A stretch of DNA of 64,000 nucleotides from Brevibacillus panacihumi W25 (GTDB lineage Bacteria; Bacillota; Bacilli; Brevibacillales; Brevibacillaceae). The number at the start of each line of letters is the position of its first letter. Positions within the stretch are counted from its first letter, which is position 1. Positions 34,089 through 42,898 of the stretch are shown here, in pieces. The DNA is taken from assembly GCF_000503775.1 (NCBI RefSeq), contig NZ_KI629785.1, forward strand, positions 1,696,182 through 1,760,181, written 5' to 3'. The notes below the pieces were generated by a model, which was not told the origin of the DNA, did not search any database, and was given only the letters and a program-made list of their open reading frames with translations. A program made the position numbers and the translations under genes.

Positions 34089-35591
34089 CTATGAAATTGC
34101 CTGGTTCGCCATCGCTGCCGCAAGGATTTCCTCCTGCCTAATGTTGGCTGCTTCGAGAGTCGCTGTCACCCTTCCCTCGCGCATGACGATTATCCGGTCA
34201 CTCATGCCGATCACTTCCGGCATCTCGGAGGACACCATGATGATGCCATAGCCTTGAGCGGCCAGCTCGCTGATCATGTTATAGATCGCCGATTTGGCCC
34301 CGACGTCGACGCCTTTGGTCGGTTCGTCGAGGATCAGGACGTCCAGGTGGGCGGTCAACAGTTTGGCCACCACCACTTTTTGCTGATTCCCGCCAGAGAG
34401 GGAACTGGCGAGATCAAAAATGCTCTGCGCCTTGACCTGCACCTTTTCCCCCAGGGTCTTTGCCAGCTCCGCCTCTTTTTTCTCATCCACCCAGCCCCTT
34501 CGGGAAAGCTGGTCCAAGGCAGACAATGTGATGTTGCGTCCGATGCCCCAATCCAGCACCAGCCCTTGTTTCTGCCGATCCTCCGGCAGGTAGCCGATGC
34601 CCGCCTTCATCGCATCCCAAGGATGACGTATGACGATCTCTTCGCCTCGCAGAAACACCCTGCCCCGATCCGGATTCGCGATGCCAAACAACGCCTGGCA
34701 CACCTCCGTCCTCCCGGCACCGACCAGTCCGGTCAAACCGAGGATTTCGCCGCGTCTCAGCGAAAAAGAGACATCTGCAAAATAGCCCGTCTTGCCCAGC
34801 CCCTCGACCCGCAGCACTTCTTCGCCCGGTTCCGTACGTCTTTGCGGGAACATTTGCGTGATCTGCCGCCCCACCATCGCGACAATCAACGCCTCGTTGG
34901 ATATCTCCTTGACGCCCCAGCTCCCGATATAGCGCGAATCGCGAAAGACTGTCACTTTGCTCGCCAGGCGGTACATGTCCTCGAAGCGATGCGAGATGAA
35001 GATGATGGATGCCCCATCGTCCCGCAGCTTTTCGGCAATCCTGTACAGCTCCTCGCTCTCCCTCGCCGTCAACGCTGCTGTCGGCTCATCCATGATGATG
35101 ATCCGGGCCCGCATCGACAAGGCCTTTGCAATCTCGACGATTTGCTGCTGCGCGACACTCAGTGCCCCCATCCTCGTACGCGGGTCCAGATTGCTGCCCA
35201 GTTCTTGCAAGAGCAGCTTGGCCTCTTCATGCATCTCGCTCCAGCGGATCCGCTTGGTTCGCTTGCTTACCTTCTCATGACCCATGAATATATTTTCCGT
35301 GACGCTCAGATCGGGAAAGCAGGTCACATGCTGATAGATCGCCGCGATTCCCAGCCTTTGGGCATCCTTCGGGCTGTTGATTTGCGTGCGCACCCCGTTC
35401 AGGATGATTTCCCCCTCATCCGGAAGATGGACACCTGTGATGATTTTGATAAATGTGGATTTTCCTGCGCCATTCTCCCCCATCAAGGCGTGGATTTCGC
35501 CTTTTTTAAGTTGAAAATGCACGCGGTCCAACGCCTTTACTCCTGGAAACGCTTTCGTAATTCCCTTCAGTTCCAACACATAGTCCGACAT
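34089..35591 (-). CDS. rhaT: Rhamnose ABC transporter ATP-binding protein (duplicated ABC domains)
   Basis: This is a 500-residue sugar ABC ATPase with two nucleotide-binding domains. The first has Walker A GENGAGKST, signature LSVAQQQ and Walker B IIIMDEPTAAL. The second has the degenerate loop GLVGAGRTE, signature LSGGNQQKV and VLILDEPTKGVD. This two-domain form is typical of ribose/rhamnose-class importers. It is the first gene of the 13-kb operon, preceded by an AT-rich leader. ATG 35591 follows AGAGGAGAGCG. Confidence 0.93.
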   Translation of the reverse strand: MSDYVLELKGITKAFPGVKALDRVHFQLKKGEIHALMGENGAGKSTFIKIITGVHLPDEGEIILNGVRTQINSPKDAQRLGIAAIYQHVTCFPDLSVTENIFMGHEKVSKRTKRIRWSEMHEEAKLLLQELGSNLDPRTRMGALSVAQQQIVEIAKALSMRARIIIMDEPTAALTARESEELYRIAEKLRDDGASIIFISHRFEDMYRLASKVTVFRDSRYIGSWGVKEISNEALIVAMVGRQITQMFPQRRTEPGEEVLRVEGLGKTGYFADVSFSLRRGEILGLTGLVGAGRTEVCQALFGIANPDRGRVFLRGEEIVIRHPWDAMKAGIGYLPEDRQKQGLVLDWGIGRNITLSALDQLSRRGWVDEKKEAELAKTLGEKVQVKAQSIFDLASSLSGGNQQKVVVAKLLTAHLDVLILDEPTKGVDVGAKSAIYNMISELAAQGYGIIMVSSEMPEVIGMSDRIIVMREGRVTATLEAANIRQEEILAAAMANQAIS

Positions 35592-35760
35592 CGCTCTCCT
35601 CTTTTCTGTCCGAATATATGTTTCTATCGTTGTATTGAGTTATTATTTTGTTTGTTTTCTTCTGTTTATCTGTATGTTGATGATTATATATCTTTTGCTT
35701 TTGTTTGTATATGCAATTTTTGTATTTTTCCTTGTTTTCAGAAAAATGTTGTTAAAGAAT
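35592..35760 (-). promoter_or_regulatory. AT-rich promoter region of the rhamnose operon
   Basis: About 170 bases rich in A on the minus strand, with repeated ACAAACAAAA-type blocks and a TATAAT hexamer at 35683-35688 as likely -10. The -35 is poor, which suits activator or repressor control. The repeated blocks could bind a DeoR-type regulator, but none is encoded nearby. No clear catabolite-repression palindrome was recognised by eye. Confidence 0.4.
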
Positions 35761-35765
35761 TTCGT

Positions 35766-36000
35766 GATCCTCTGACTGAAGTGGAGCAGAGGAAAAAGGG
35801 AAAAAAGCTCCAGGCGGGTTGGGATCTTCGCTGTGGGCCTCACTGGCCGCCTCCACTCCAAAGGCGGAACCGCGGCCAAAAGCAGCCACTTCCAAGACGT
35901 GTTTCAGAGTTGGCCGCTGAAATCTTGTTCCGGCTTGGTCAAGATCCCAAATGCCTTCGTTTTTTCCCTTTTTCCTCGACCAACTGTTTCTGGTCTCCCT
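35766..36000 (+). repeat. Dispersed palindromic intergenic repeat, copy 3 (full length)
   Basis: This full-length copy has the left arm GAGGAAAAAGGG and GGCGGGTTGGGATCTTCG, the core AAAGGCGGAACCGCGGCC and GTTGGCCGCTGAAA, and the right arm GGTCAAGATCCC and CCCTTTTTCCTC. It sits between the 3' end of tag and the upstream region of the rhamnose operon. It is the clearest copy for defining both ends. Confidence 0.88.
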
Positions 36001-36004
36001 GATA

Positions 36005-36053
36005 ATAAAAAATGTCCCTCGACAGAAACATTTTCTGCTCCGGGACATTTTTG
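36005..36053. terminator. Terminator between tag and the rhamnose operon
   Basis: AAAATGTCCC and GGGACATTTT form a 10-base stem with A/T tracts on both sides. It probably stops transcription from tag on the minus strand. Confidence 0.7.
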
Positions 36054-36120
36054 AATCCTCCTAGTATTTAACTAGTTAATCAACCTAACTGCCGAGCATT
36101 CCAGTAGCAGGCTCACGCTC

Positions 36121-36675
36121 CTACTTTGCATAGCAATCACAGGTCATAATGTGATCGTTGACCATCCCTACTGCCTGCATGTAGGCATAGCAAATCGTCG
36201 AGCCTACGAACTTGAATCCTCGCTTCTTCAGGTCCTTGCTCATTTGGTCGCTGATCGGGGTCTGAGCCGGCACATCACTTAATTGGCGAAAATGGTTCTG
36301 GATCGGTTTGCCACCCACGAAGGACCAGATGTATTCGCGGAAGCTTCCGAATTCCTCCACGACCCGAAAATAAGCGTGGGCATTGGCGATTACCGCCTGG
36401 ATCTTCAATCTATTGCGCACGATTCCTTCGTCCTGGAGCAGCTCTTCTATCTTCTTCTCATCGTATTGGACAATCTTCGCCGGGTCAAACTGGTCGAAAG
36501 CGCGGCGATAGCCCTCTCTCTTTTTCAGGATGGTATACCAGCTCAAGCCGGCCTGCGCTCCTTCGAGATTAAGAAATTCAAACAGCAGGCGATCATCGTA
36601 GACAGGAACCCCCCACTCCTGATCGTGATACGCCTGGTACAACGGATCTTGCGTCACCCAACCGCAACGGTTCAT
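36121..36675 (-). CDS. tag: DNA-3-methyladenine glycosylase I
   Basis: Tag removes 3-methyladenine from alkylated DNA in base-excision repair. The 184-residue protein opens MNRCGWVTQDPLYQAYHDQE with zinc ligands C4 and H17, and ends VNDHIMTCDCYAK with the remaining His and Cys ligands. The substrate-pocket EWGVPVYDD and GLSWYTILKKREGYR motifs are intact. The ATG at 36675 follows GAAGGAGTGTTGGGG; in-frame ATGs further upstream lack a ribosome site. It is monocistronic. Confidence 0.94.
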   Translation of the reverse strand: MNRCGWVTQDPLYQAYHDQEWGVPVYDDRLLFEFLNLEGAQAGLSWYTILKKREGYRRAFDQFDPAKIVQYDEKKIEELLQDEGIVRNRLKIQAVIANAHAYFRVVEEFGSFREYIWSFVGGKPIQNHFRQLSDVPAQTPISDQMSKDLKKRGFKFVGSTICYAYMQAVGMVNDHIMTCDCYAK

Positions 36676-36749
36676 CCCCAACACTCCTTCACTAGCGAAC
36701 ATATATTCTGATTTCAGAATAATGCAAGTTAGGCTGAAGTGCAAGTTTC

Positions 36750-37417
36750 CTAGACTTTTGCCGGCTCCTTCCCATCGGCGAATTGCTTCAGGCAGGCATT
36801 TTCTCCAATCATGAGCAGGACGTCGTTTTCCTTGATGATTTGGTCGGGAGAAGGATTGACGCTGATTTCTTCACGGGTTCTGATGGCGATTACGCTCAGA
36901 TGGTATCTTGCCCGAATGTCCAATTCACGCAAGCTTTTTCCGGCCAAGCGGGAAGGCACCTTGATCTCCTCTATGCTGTAGTCCTTCGACACTTAATAAA
37001 ATTCAACACGTTCGGCGACATCAGACTGTGGGCAACCCGTTCACCCATATCCCGCTCCGGGTACACCACTTTATCCGCTCCTATTTTGCTGAGCACTTTG
37101 CCATGGTATTTATTCAGTGCCTTCGCTACGATATGCTTCACACCGAGCTCTTTTAAAAGCAATGTGGTTAAAATGCTTGCCTGAATGTCATTGCCGATCG
37201 AGACGACTACGACATCGAAGTTGCGGATTCCGATCTCCCGCAACGCATTTTCCTCTGTGGTGTCGGCGATGACCGCATGAGTAACAAAGTCCCGGCTCTC
37301 TTCAATGCGAACTTCGTCTCTATCGATCCCCAGAACCTCATTCCCTGCCTCGTACAGTCGATTGGCAATGCTTGAACCAAATCTGCCCATTCCGATGATG
37401 GCGTATTGTTTTCCCAT
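36750..37417 (-). pseudogene. ktrC: Frameshifted Ktr/Trk potassium channel regulatory subunit (ktrC/ktrA-like)
   Basis: The gene encodes an RCK protein that gates a Ktr potassium channel by NAD(H)/ATP and c-di-AMP binding. It is split into two frames. The first (36971-37417) holds the RCK_N Rossmann domain (IIGMGRFGSSIANRL) and ends prematurely after NVLNFIKCRRTTA. The second continues from 36992 with SKDYSIEEIKVPSRLAGKS, the RCK_C domain. One missing base at about 36990-36995 (AAG TGT CGA for an expected AAG GTG TCG) restores a protein of about 222 residues, the normal length. The partner gene ktrB is intact 34 bases upstream. It may be a genuine inactivation, a sequencing error, or recoding. 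Confidence 0.85.
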
Positions 37418-37451
37418 GATGTCCATGACCTCCTTTCGTGAATGCCCCGTG

Positions 37452-38801
37452 CTACCCAATCATGAGCTTCCCTTTTGGATACTGGTAATGGTCCTTGCGT
37501 CTCTTCCTGGCCAGGGCGAAAGCGATCGTCAGTGTACCTACCCTTCCGGCGAACATCGTAAAAATAATCAAGATTCTTCCCAAGGGAGAAAGCTCTGGCG
37601 TCAGTCCCATGGAAAGGCCCACCGTACCGAAGGCGGAAGTCGCTTCAAACAAGATCATGAAAAAATCTGCCCCTTGCTCTGTAATCGTGAGACACATCGT
37701 GATACATGTCACAAGCAAAAGGCCGGCCACTGTTACCGTCAATGCCTTGTAGACCAGATCGTGCACAATCCGGTGCCGGAAAAAGGAAACATCCTCTTTG
37801 CCTTTGATCTGTGACCATACCGCTCCCAATAAAGTAGCGGTCGTGGTCGTTTTGATCCCGCCCCCTGTAGACCCCGGAGACGCTCCTATGAACATGAGAT
37901 AGATCGTCAAAAGAAGCGTAGGATGTGTCAAATCAGGAATATTGAGTGTGTTCGATCCTGCTGTCCGGGGAGTGACCGCTTGATAGAAAGAAGCGAGGAA
38001 TTTTCCTGTTGCGCCAAGCGGTTGGATGGTTTTGGGGTTCTTCCATTCAAAGAACAAAATGAGCAATGTTCCCGCGACAAGCAAGATGGCGCTCATCGTC
38101 AAAACGACTTTGGTATGCAGGGAAAGGCGACGGGTCATCCGGTATTCGAACAGCTCATTCATCACGATAAACCCGATTCCGCCAAGCGTGATCAGGCCGG
38201 CTACGACCAAAGTGACCAAGGGATCTTCCGCATAGTCAGTCAGACTTTTAAACTCCCCCATGAGATCAAAGCCTGCGTTGTTGAAATTGGAGATGGCATG
38301 GAAAAACCCAAAGTATATCGCCCTGCCCAGCGGCATGTCGTAGGCAAAGCGAAGGCTGAGCAGCACTCCTCCGACGCCTTCTATGATCACGGTAAAAATC
38401 AGGATTTTCCTGGCCAGACGAACGATCCCTTGGATGGAGAGGTGATTGAGCGATTCCTGGAGAAGCATTCTCTTTTTTAAGGAAACCCTTTTGCCCAGAA
38501 TGAGAGCAAAAAAGGTGGCAAAGGTCATGAATCCGAGTCCCCCGACTTGAATCAACGATAGAATGACCAGCTGTCCAAACCAGGTAAAGGTGGAGCCGGT
38601 ATCCACTACCACCAGCCCCGTCACACAGGTAGCGGAAGTCGATGTAAAAAGGGCATCCAGCCAAGGCAGCCCCTCTCCGTCTTGCGTCGCTATGGGGAAG
38701 GATAACAGAATGGAGCCAATCAGAATGATAACGATAAAACCAATGACCAACACTTTCGGCGGATCCGGCGAAAACCGCTTTAATGATTGCTTGACGGCCA
38801 A
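37452..38801 (-). CDS. ktrB: Ktr-type potassium uptake channel subunit
   Basis: This is a 449-residue membrane subunit of the KtrB/KtrD family, a K+/Na+-coupled potassium uptake channel with four membrane-pore-membrane repeats. The four selectivity-filter segments are visible: TSTSATCVTGL, SNFNNAGFD, TPRTAGSNT and SAFGTVGLS. The gating-loop GGGIKTTTTATL follows the third repeat. The start is a TTG at 38801 preceded by AAGGATGGG. Together with the regulatory subunit downstream it forms a two-gene operon, but that subunit is frameshifted here. Confidence 0.92.
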   Translation of the reverse strand: MAVKQSLKRFSPDPPKVLVIGFIVIILIGSILLSFPIATQDGEGLPWLDALFTSTSATCVTGLVVVDTGSTFTWFGQLVILSLIQVGGLGFMTFATFFALILGKRVSLKKRMLLQESLNHLSIQGIVRLARKILIFTVIIEGVGGVLLSLRFAYDMPLGRAIYFGFFHAISNFNNAGFDLMGEFKSLTDYAEDPLVTLVVAGLITLGGIGFIVMNELFEYRMTRRLSLHTKVVLTMSAILLVAGTLLILFFEWKNPKTIQPLGATGKFLASFYQAVTPRTAGSNTLNIPDLTHPTLLLTIYLMFIGASPGSTGGGIKTTTTATLLGAVWSQIKGKEDVSFFRHRIVHDLVYKALTVTVAGLLLVTCITMCLTITEQGADFFMILFEATSAFGTVGLSMGLTPELSPLGRILIIFTMFAGRVGTLTIAFALARKRRKDHYQYPKGKLMIG

Positions 38802-38896
38802 ACGTATCCCATCCTTAGTTATCCAAAGTGAATCTTAAGTTCCTGTCCGATAGATTACCCAGCAAATGCTGCCAAAATACAACAGCCCCAGCCAAT

Positions 38897-38940
38897 TGAA
38901 AAAACCGTGCTCCGACACAGGTACTGTGTGCAGGCACGGC
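38897..38940 (-). terminator. Terminator of the TRAP transporter operon
   Basis: On the minus strand CCGTGC and GCACGG enclose an inner CACA/TGTG stem and are followed by six T residues, 20 bases beyond the dctM stop. Confidence 0.82.
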
Positions 38941-38957
38941 TATACGAGACAGATAGG

Positions 38958-40232
38958 CTATATCTTGATCCATTGAAAAATGGCAGTTGTCAGTTGCGGC
39001 ACATAAGTGATCAGGAACATCACGACGAACGCCATGACCAGGAATGGCAGCAACGCCCTCACCAGACGCTCGATTTTGACCTCCGCCAAAGCGGACGTCA
39101 CAAACAAGACGGTCCCCACTGGCGGCGTCATCAGCCCGATTGTCAGGTTGATGGTGATCAAGACACCAAAGTGAATCGGGTCCACACCGTAATTCATTGC
39201 AATCGGGTAGAGAATCGGCACCAACAGAATCAACGCTGCTACCCCGTCCAGGAACATCCCGACAAGAAAGAGAATCAGGTTGACCAGAAGCAGGAAGGCC
39301 CACTGTGTATCAGCAAAGGCCAAGATGCTTTTGGCAATCAACTGCGGAATTTTTTCATACGTCAGCACCCAGCCAAACAGGTTGGATACGGTGATCAAAA
39401 AGGCAACAGTCGCGGACGTAATGACGGTATTGCTTAAAATTTTCGGCAAATCCTTGAATTTCAGCTCGCGGTAAAAGAAGGCTCCCACCAGGAAGGCGAG
39501 CAGCGCTGCGATGGCAGCCGACTCCGTCGCGGTGAAGATCCCCAGCAAAATCCCCACCATGATGATGGTTGGAATCGCCAATGCCGGCAGCACGTTGAAC
39601 GTATCCTTCCAGACCTTGCTCCAGGTCGGCCGTTCGGAGCGGGGAAAGTTCTGTTTGATCGAGATCACGTAGATCATCAGGGCAAAACAAACGCCGAACA
39701 GAATCCCTGGCACAATCCCGGCAACAAACAACTTGCTGATGGACACGCCTGCCAACACGCCGTAAATGATGAACGGCATGCTGGGCGGAATCAGCGGTCC
39801 AACGATGGAGGAAGCGGCTGTCAGCGCGGATGCAAAATCGCGTGAATAGCCTTGCTTCTCCATCTCTGGCACAATGGTGCGGCTCATGACGGCTGTCTGT
39901 GCTGTAGCCGAACCCATAATGGAAGCGAGGAACATGTTTGCCGCCACATTTACATAGGCCAGCCCCCCTCTGACGCTTCCGAAGACGACAGACGAAAAAC
40001 GAATCAATCGGGTCGTAATCCCGCCCGTATTCATCAATTCGCCGACAAGAACAAACATCGGAATAGCCAGCAAGCTGAAGTTCTGGATGCCGTTGAACAA
40101 TCGCTGCGGAAGCGAGTCAAACATGCCAAAGTTTCCGGTGGTCAGCACGTAGATAACGGTGGTCAATCCGAGAACGATCGCGATCGGCACGCCAAACAAG
40201 AGCAAGAGAAAAAAGAGAATCAGCGTGATCAT
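38958..40232 (-). CDS. dctM: TRAP transporter large permease (DctM)
   Basis: DctM is the ion-coupled translocating subunit of a TRAP carboxylate transporter. The 424-residue protein has about 12 hydrophobic segments. Family landmarks include GVPIAIVLGLTTVIYVLTTG, SIMGSATAQTAVM, AASSIVGPLIPPSMPFIIYG and LTIGLMTPPVGTVLFVTS. It overlaps dctQ by four bases. It is the final gene of the catabolic cluster, followed by a terminator. The substrate is unknown but is likely the aromatic or organic acid handled by the upstream enzymes. Confidence 0.93.
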   Translation of the reverse strand: MITLILFFLLLLFGVPIAIVLGLTTVIYVLTTGNFGMFDSLPQRLFNGIQNFSLLAIPMFVLVGELMNTGGITTRLIRFSSVVFGSVRGGLAYVNVAANMFLASIMGSATAQTAVMSRTIVPEMEKQGYSRDFASALTAASSIVGPLIPPSMPFIIYGVLAGVSISKLFVAGIVPGILFGVCFALMIYVISIKQNFPRSERPTWSKVWKDTFNVLPALAIPTIIMVGILLGIFTATESAAIAALLAFLVGAFFYRELKFKDLPKILSNTVITSATVAFLITVSNLFGWVLTYEKIPQLIAKSILAFADTQWAFLLLVNLILFLVGMFLDGVAALILLVPILYPIAMNYGVDPIHFGVLITINLTIGLMTPPVGTVLFVTSALAEVKIERLVRALLPFLVMAFVVMFLITYVPQLTTAIFQWIKI

Positions 40233-40753
40233 GGGGCAGTCTCCTCCTTGACGGGCGGCGTCCCCCCGGTTTGCAAGAGTTTCAAAAGGTTATCGATGCC
40301 AAACAGCACGATCAGCACCATACTGACTGGCAATGCAGCAAAGGTTACCCACAGCGGGACTGGCAATGTCGTCGCCATCTGGTTCAGCACTCCCTCGGAG
40401 GTGAGCCATTTCCAGCTGTAAACCCCGACGACTGCCCCAAAAAGCACAATCGAAATCTGGCTCACCAGTCTGAGGATAAAGAGAGGGGTCCCCTTTAACC
40501 GATCTTCCAGCAGCGTTACCGAAGCCATCATGGAGCGCTTCAGGCCGATGCTTCCCCCCAAAAATGTAATCCAGGCAAACAGGATCAAGGACAGCTCGTC
40601 CGCCCAGTAAATGGGACTGTTCAAGAAGTAACGAAACACGACGGCAGCTACCAGATTTACCGCAAGGACCGCGATGATCGCCACATTGATCCATACAGTT
40701 ATCGTCTCTATGACATCACTAACCCGGGTCAGCATGTTTGCTCGTTTTTCCAT
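40229..40753 (-). CDS. dctQ: TRAP transporter small permease (DctQ)
   Basis: This is a 174-residue four-helix membrane subunit of the TRAP transporter. It shows the family pattern YFLNSPIYWADELSLILFAW, then GGSIGLKRSMMASVTLL. It starts 13 bases after dctP and overlaps dctM by four bases, so the three subunits are made together. The C-terminus is a short Pro/Thr/Glu tail. Confidence 0.9.
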   Translation of the reverse strand: MEKRANMLTRVSDVIETITVWINVAIIAVLAVNLVAAVVFRYFLNSPIYWADELSLILFAWITFLGGSIGLKRSMMASVTLLEDRLKGTPLFILRLVSQISIVLFGAVVGVYSWKWLTSEGVLNQMATTLPVPLWVTFAALPVSMVLIVLFGIDNLLKLLQTGGTPPVKEETAP

Positions 40754-40766
40754 TCAGGTGTACTCC

Positions 40767-41819
40767 TTACTGGTTGGAAATCTCTTTCGCTTTCTTGAGG
40801 AAGGCGGCAATCTCAGGACTCTTCGCGCTCCAAGCCGACTCTACCCCTTCTACGTATGGTGCGAAATCTTCTTTTTTCAGCTCGCTGATTGTAAAATCAG
40901 GCTGCTGTTTTAAAAATTCCAAACCTTCAGTCTCATTTTTCGAGACATCTTGAGCGTTGAACTCCATCGCTGCCGTGATGCTTTCCTCCAACAGCTTCTT
41001 GTCTTCGTCAGACAGCCCGCTCCAGCGATCCTTGTTGATCAGAATCCCGCCGATCCAGTACATATGCTTGGAAGGCGTCATTTCTTTGGCAATCTCATAC
41101 AGTTTTTCCGGTTGCACAGATTCCGAGTCGATGTCGATTCCATCAATGACACCGGTTTGCAGCGCAGTGTACACCTCGGTCAACGGCATCGGAGTCGGGC
41201 TCACCTGCAGAGATTTGTAGAAGTCGAGAATCGTCGGGCTCGGAGTCACACGAAGCTTCTTGCTCGCCAGGTCAGCCGGTTGTGTGATTGGAGCCGATTT
41301 CATCAGATAGTAACGGAATCCTGAGGAGAGATAACCCAGACCATGTACATTGTTTTTGCCAAGCGTCTCAAACAGGGCCATCGATTCCTGGCTGCTCCAC
41401 AGCTTGTATGCTTGATCATGGTTCTCCACTACGAATGGCATCAACCAGGCGCCGAATGCGTCGGAATGGCTGCTCAGCTCGGCTGCGGTGATAATTGCCA
41501 TATCGATATTGCCTGTGTCCAGCTGCTGCATCATATCTTTTTCATTGCCCAGCTCACCGCCGGGGTACAGCTCCAGACTGATGCGTCCATCCGACTTGCT
41601 TTGCAAATCCTGATTCAACTTTTCTAAAGCACGATTCCAGGAGTGATTCGGCTTCGTGATGTCGCCGATTTTGAGAACGAGTTTTTCTCCCCCGTTTCCA
41701 GAGGGAGCGGAACCACCTTCAGTGGCCCCGCCTGCAGAATTGGATGCACCGCCGCAGCCGGCGAGCGATAGCGAGAATGTCAACAATGCGGCGATGGAAA
41801 GCAACAGTCCCTTTTTCAT
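40767..41819 (-). CDS. dctP: TRAP transporter substrate-binding protein (DctP)
   Basis: This is a 350-residue extracytoplasmic binding lipoprotein. The signal ends in the lipobox LAGC, followed by a Gly/Ser linker. The DctP fold is seen in ITKPNHSWNRALEKLNQDL, LELYPGGELGNEKDMMQQL, KLRVTPSPTILDFYKSL and EVYTALQTGVIDGIDID. TRAP binding proteins hold carboxylates through a conserved Arg, here probably in KLRVTPS. ATG 41819 follows a GGGGGTATCC site. The first transporter gene comes after the enzymes in the operon, so the whole cluster likely serves uptake and breakdown of one compound. Confidence 0.92.
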   Translation of the reverse strand: MKKGLLLSIAALLTFSLSLAGCGGASNSAGGATEGGSAPSGNGGEKLVLKIGDITKPNHSWNRALEKLNQDLQSKSDGRISLELYPGGELGNEKDMMQQLDTGNIDMAIITAAELSSHSDAFGAWLMPFVVENHDQAYKLWSSQESMALFETLGKNNVHGLGYLSSGFRYYLMKSAPITQPADLASKKLRVTPSPTILDFYKSLQVSPTPMPLTEVYTALQTGVIDGIDIDSESVQPEKLYEIAKEMTPSKHMYWIGGILINKDRWSGLSDEDKKLLEESITAAMEFNAQDVSKNETEGLEFLKQQPDFTISELKKEDFAPYVEGVESAWSAKSPEIAAFLKKAKEISNQ

Positions 41820-41849
41820 CGGATACCCCCTGTCATGTATGACCCTGGC

Positions 41850-42194
41850 TTACTTGGAATAGTAGCGAACTTCAAAAATTTTGCAGCCGTTTGGCGACTT
41901 CCATGGACCGTGCTTCATTCCGGGAGGACGCGTGGCCACCATCCCCGCAGTAAACTCCTCATTCAGCACCAGGTCGATGATCGAGCCTTCAATAATGTAC
42001 AGCTCTTCCCAGAAATCATGAATTTGCACGCCGTTCGGGCTGGTGTCTGTACCTGGTTCAAATTGCAGGATGCGTGTCGCTACATTAGTCTCGGGATCAC
42101 GTGCGATAATGCGCTCGGACAGGCCTTTGACATTTTCAAACGGGATCGCTTCGAATTTGGTAAAATCAGTAAACTCCAACTCTCTTTTTGGCAT
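41850..42194 (-). CDS. Cupin-domain protein
   Basis: This is a 114-residue single cupin beta-barrel. It has WEELYIIEGSIIDLVLNEEF in the place of cupin motif 1 and PPGMKHGPWKSP in the place of motif 2. Motif 1 has HDFWEE with a His and Glu, and motif 2 has a His, so a metal site is possible though not the canonical spacing. It could be a small dioxygenase, an isomerase or a non-catalytic sensor. It lies three bases after the DUF2848 gene and before dctP in the same operon. Its function is not established. Confidence 0.7.
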   Translation of the reverse strand: MPKRELEFTDFTKFEAIPFENVKGLSERIIARDPETNVATRILQFEPGTDTSPNGVQIHDFWEELYIIEGSIIDLVLNEEFTAGMVATRPPGMKHGPWKSPNGCKIFEVRYYSK

Positions 42195-42197
42195 TTC

Positions 42198-42872
42198 TTA
42201 TTCCTCCTCGGCATCTTTCAAAATTTTGACCATGTATTGAAGGGAAATGGTCTTATTCGTTACGGGGTCAAACAATTCAGCCCGGAATGCGCTTCCAAAT
42301 TGAAAGTGACCTTCCAACAACGGCAAGGTACCACAGAACAGGGCGATTCCTCTGCTCGCATAGCCTCGCTCTTCCACAATACGGTACAATTCCTCTGGTG
42401 TCATGAACGAATCCAGCTTGCCCGACTGATAGAGCTGTTCTTCTCCATCCACGAGAACCCAGCTGCGCATCTCGATCTGATCCCAGTGGTCCACAATCTC
42501 ATCCAACGCCCACAATTCCTTGGAAACCGGCTTGGCGCAAACCTGCTTGGATTTCTGGATCGAGACGGCCTCCAGCACGCGGTCGGTATGATCACTTCCC
42601 AATCCGATATACCAGCGGCCGTCGATGTCCAGTGCGACAACTTCCGCCTCCCCGCTTCCGTCATTGCTCACCTGGGTCAATTCTGGAGACGGCTGCAACA
42701 ATTCCGGCGAGAGATCGTACATCATCGGGACTCGCGGCGGAGCGGGAATGCCCAATTCCTTTAACTCCTCGATATGTGCGATCAATGCCTCCTGGTCCTT
42801 CGAGGTGTAGCCGGCGATGACCAGTCGGCGTGGTTTGAAGCTTACTACATGGTCAGCTACGATAAATTCCAT
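42198..42872 (-). CDS. DUF2848 family protein (fumarylacetoacetase-like fold, unknown reaction)
   Basis: This is a 224-residue protein matching DUF2848, a group related to fumarylacetoacetate hydrolase-like enzymes. The features I rely on are RRLVIAGYTSKDQEALIAHI at the N-terminus, PMMYDLSPELLQ, WYIGLGSDHTDRVLEAVSIQ with metal-ligand-like residues, and GIALFCGTLPLLEG near the end. FAH-like enzymes cleave C-C bonds or isomerise ring-cleavage products, so a late step of an aromatic pathway is plausible. It lies between the nitrilase-fold gene and the cupin gene. Confidence 0.75.
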   Translation of the reverse strand: MEFIVADHVVSFKPRRLVIAGYTSKDQEALIAHIEELKELGIPAPPRVPMMYDLSPELLQPSPELTQVSNDGSGEAEVVALDIDGRWYIGLGSDHTDRVLEAVSIQKSKQVCAKPVSKELWALDEIVDHWDQIEMRSWVLVDGEEQLYQSGKLDSFMTPEELYRIVEERGYASRGIALFCGTLPLLEGHFQFGSAFRAELFDPVTNKTISLQYMVKILKDAEEE

Positions 42873-42898
42873 AACCTGTGACTCTCCCTCCTTGAATA

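Noticed and set aside
35592..35760. Catabolite-repression (cre) site upstream of the rhamnose operon
   Set aside because: I could not find a sequence close to the cre consensus by eye; the AT-rich blocks do not match.
34254..36002. Plus-strand open frame of 582 codons opposite rhaT running into repeat copy 3
   Set aside because: It is an antisense shadow that continues through an AT-rich promoter and a repeat; this is not protein-like sequence.
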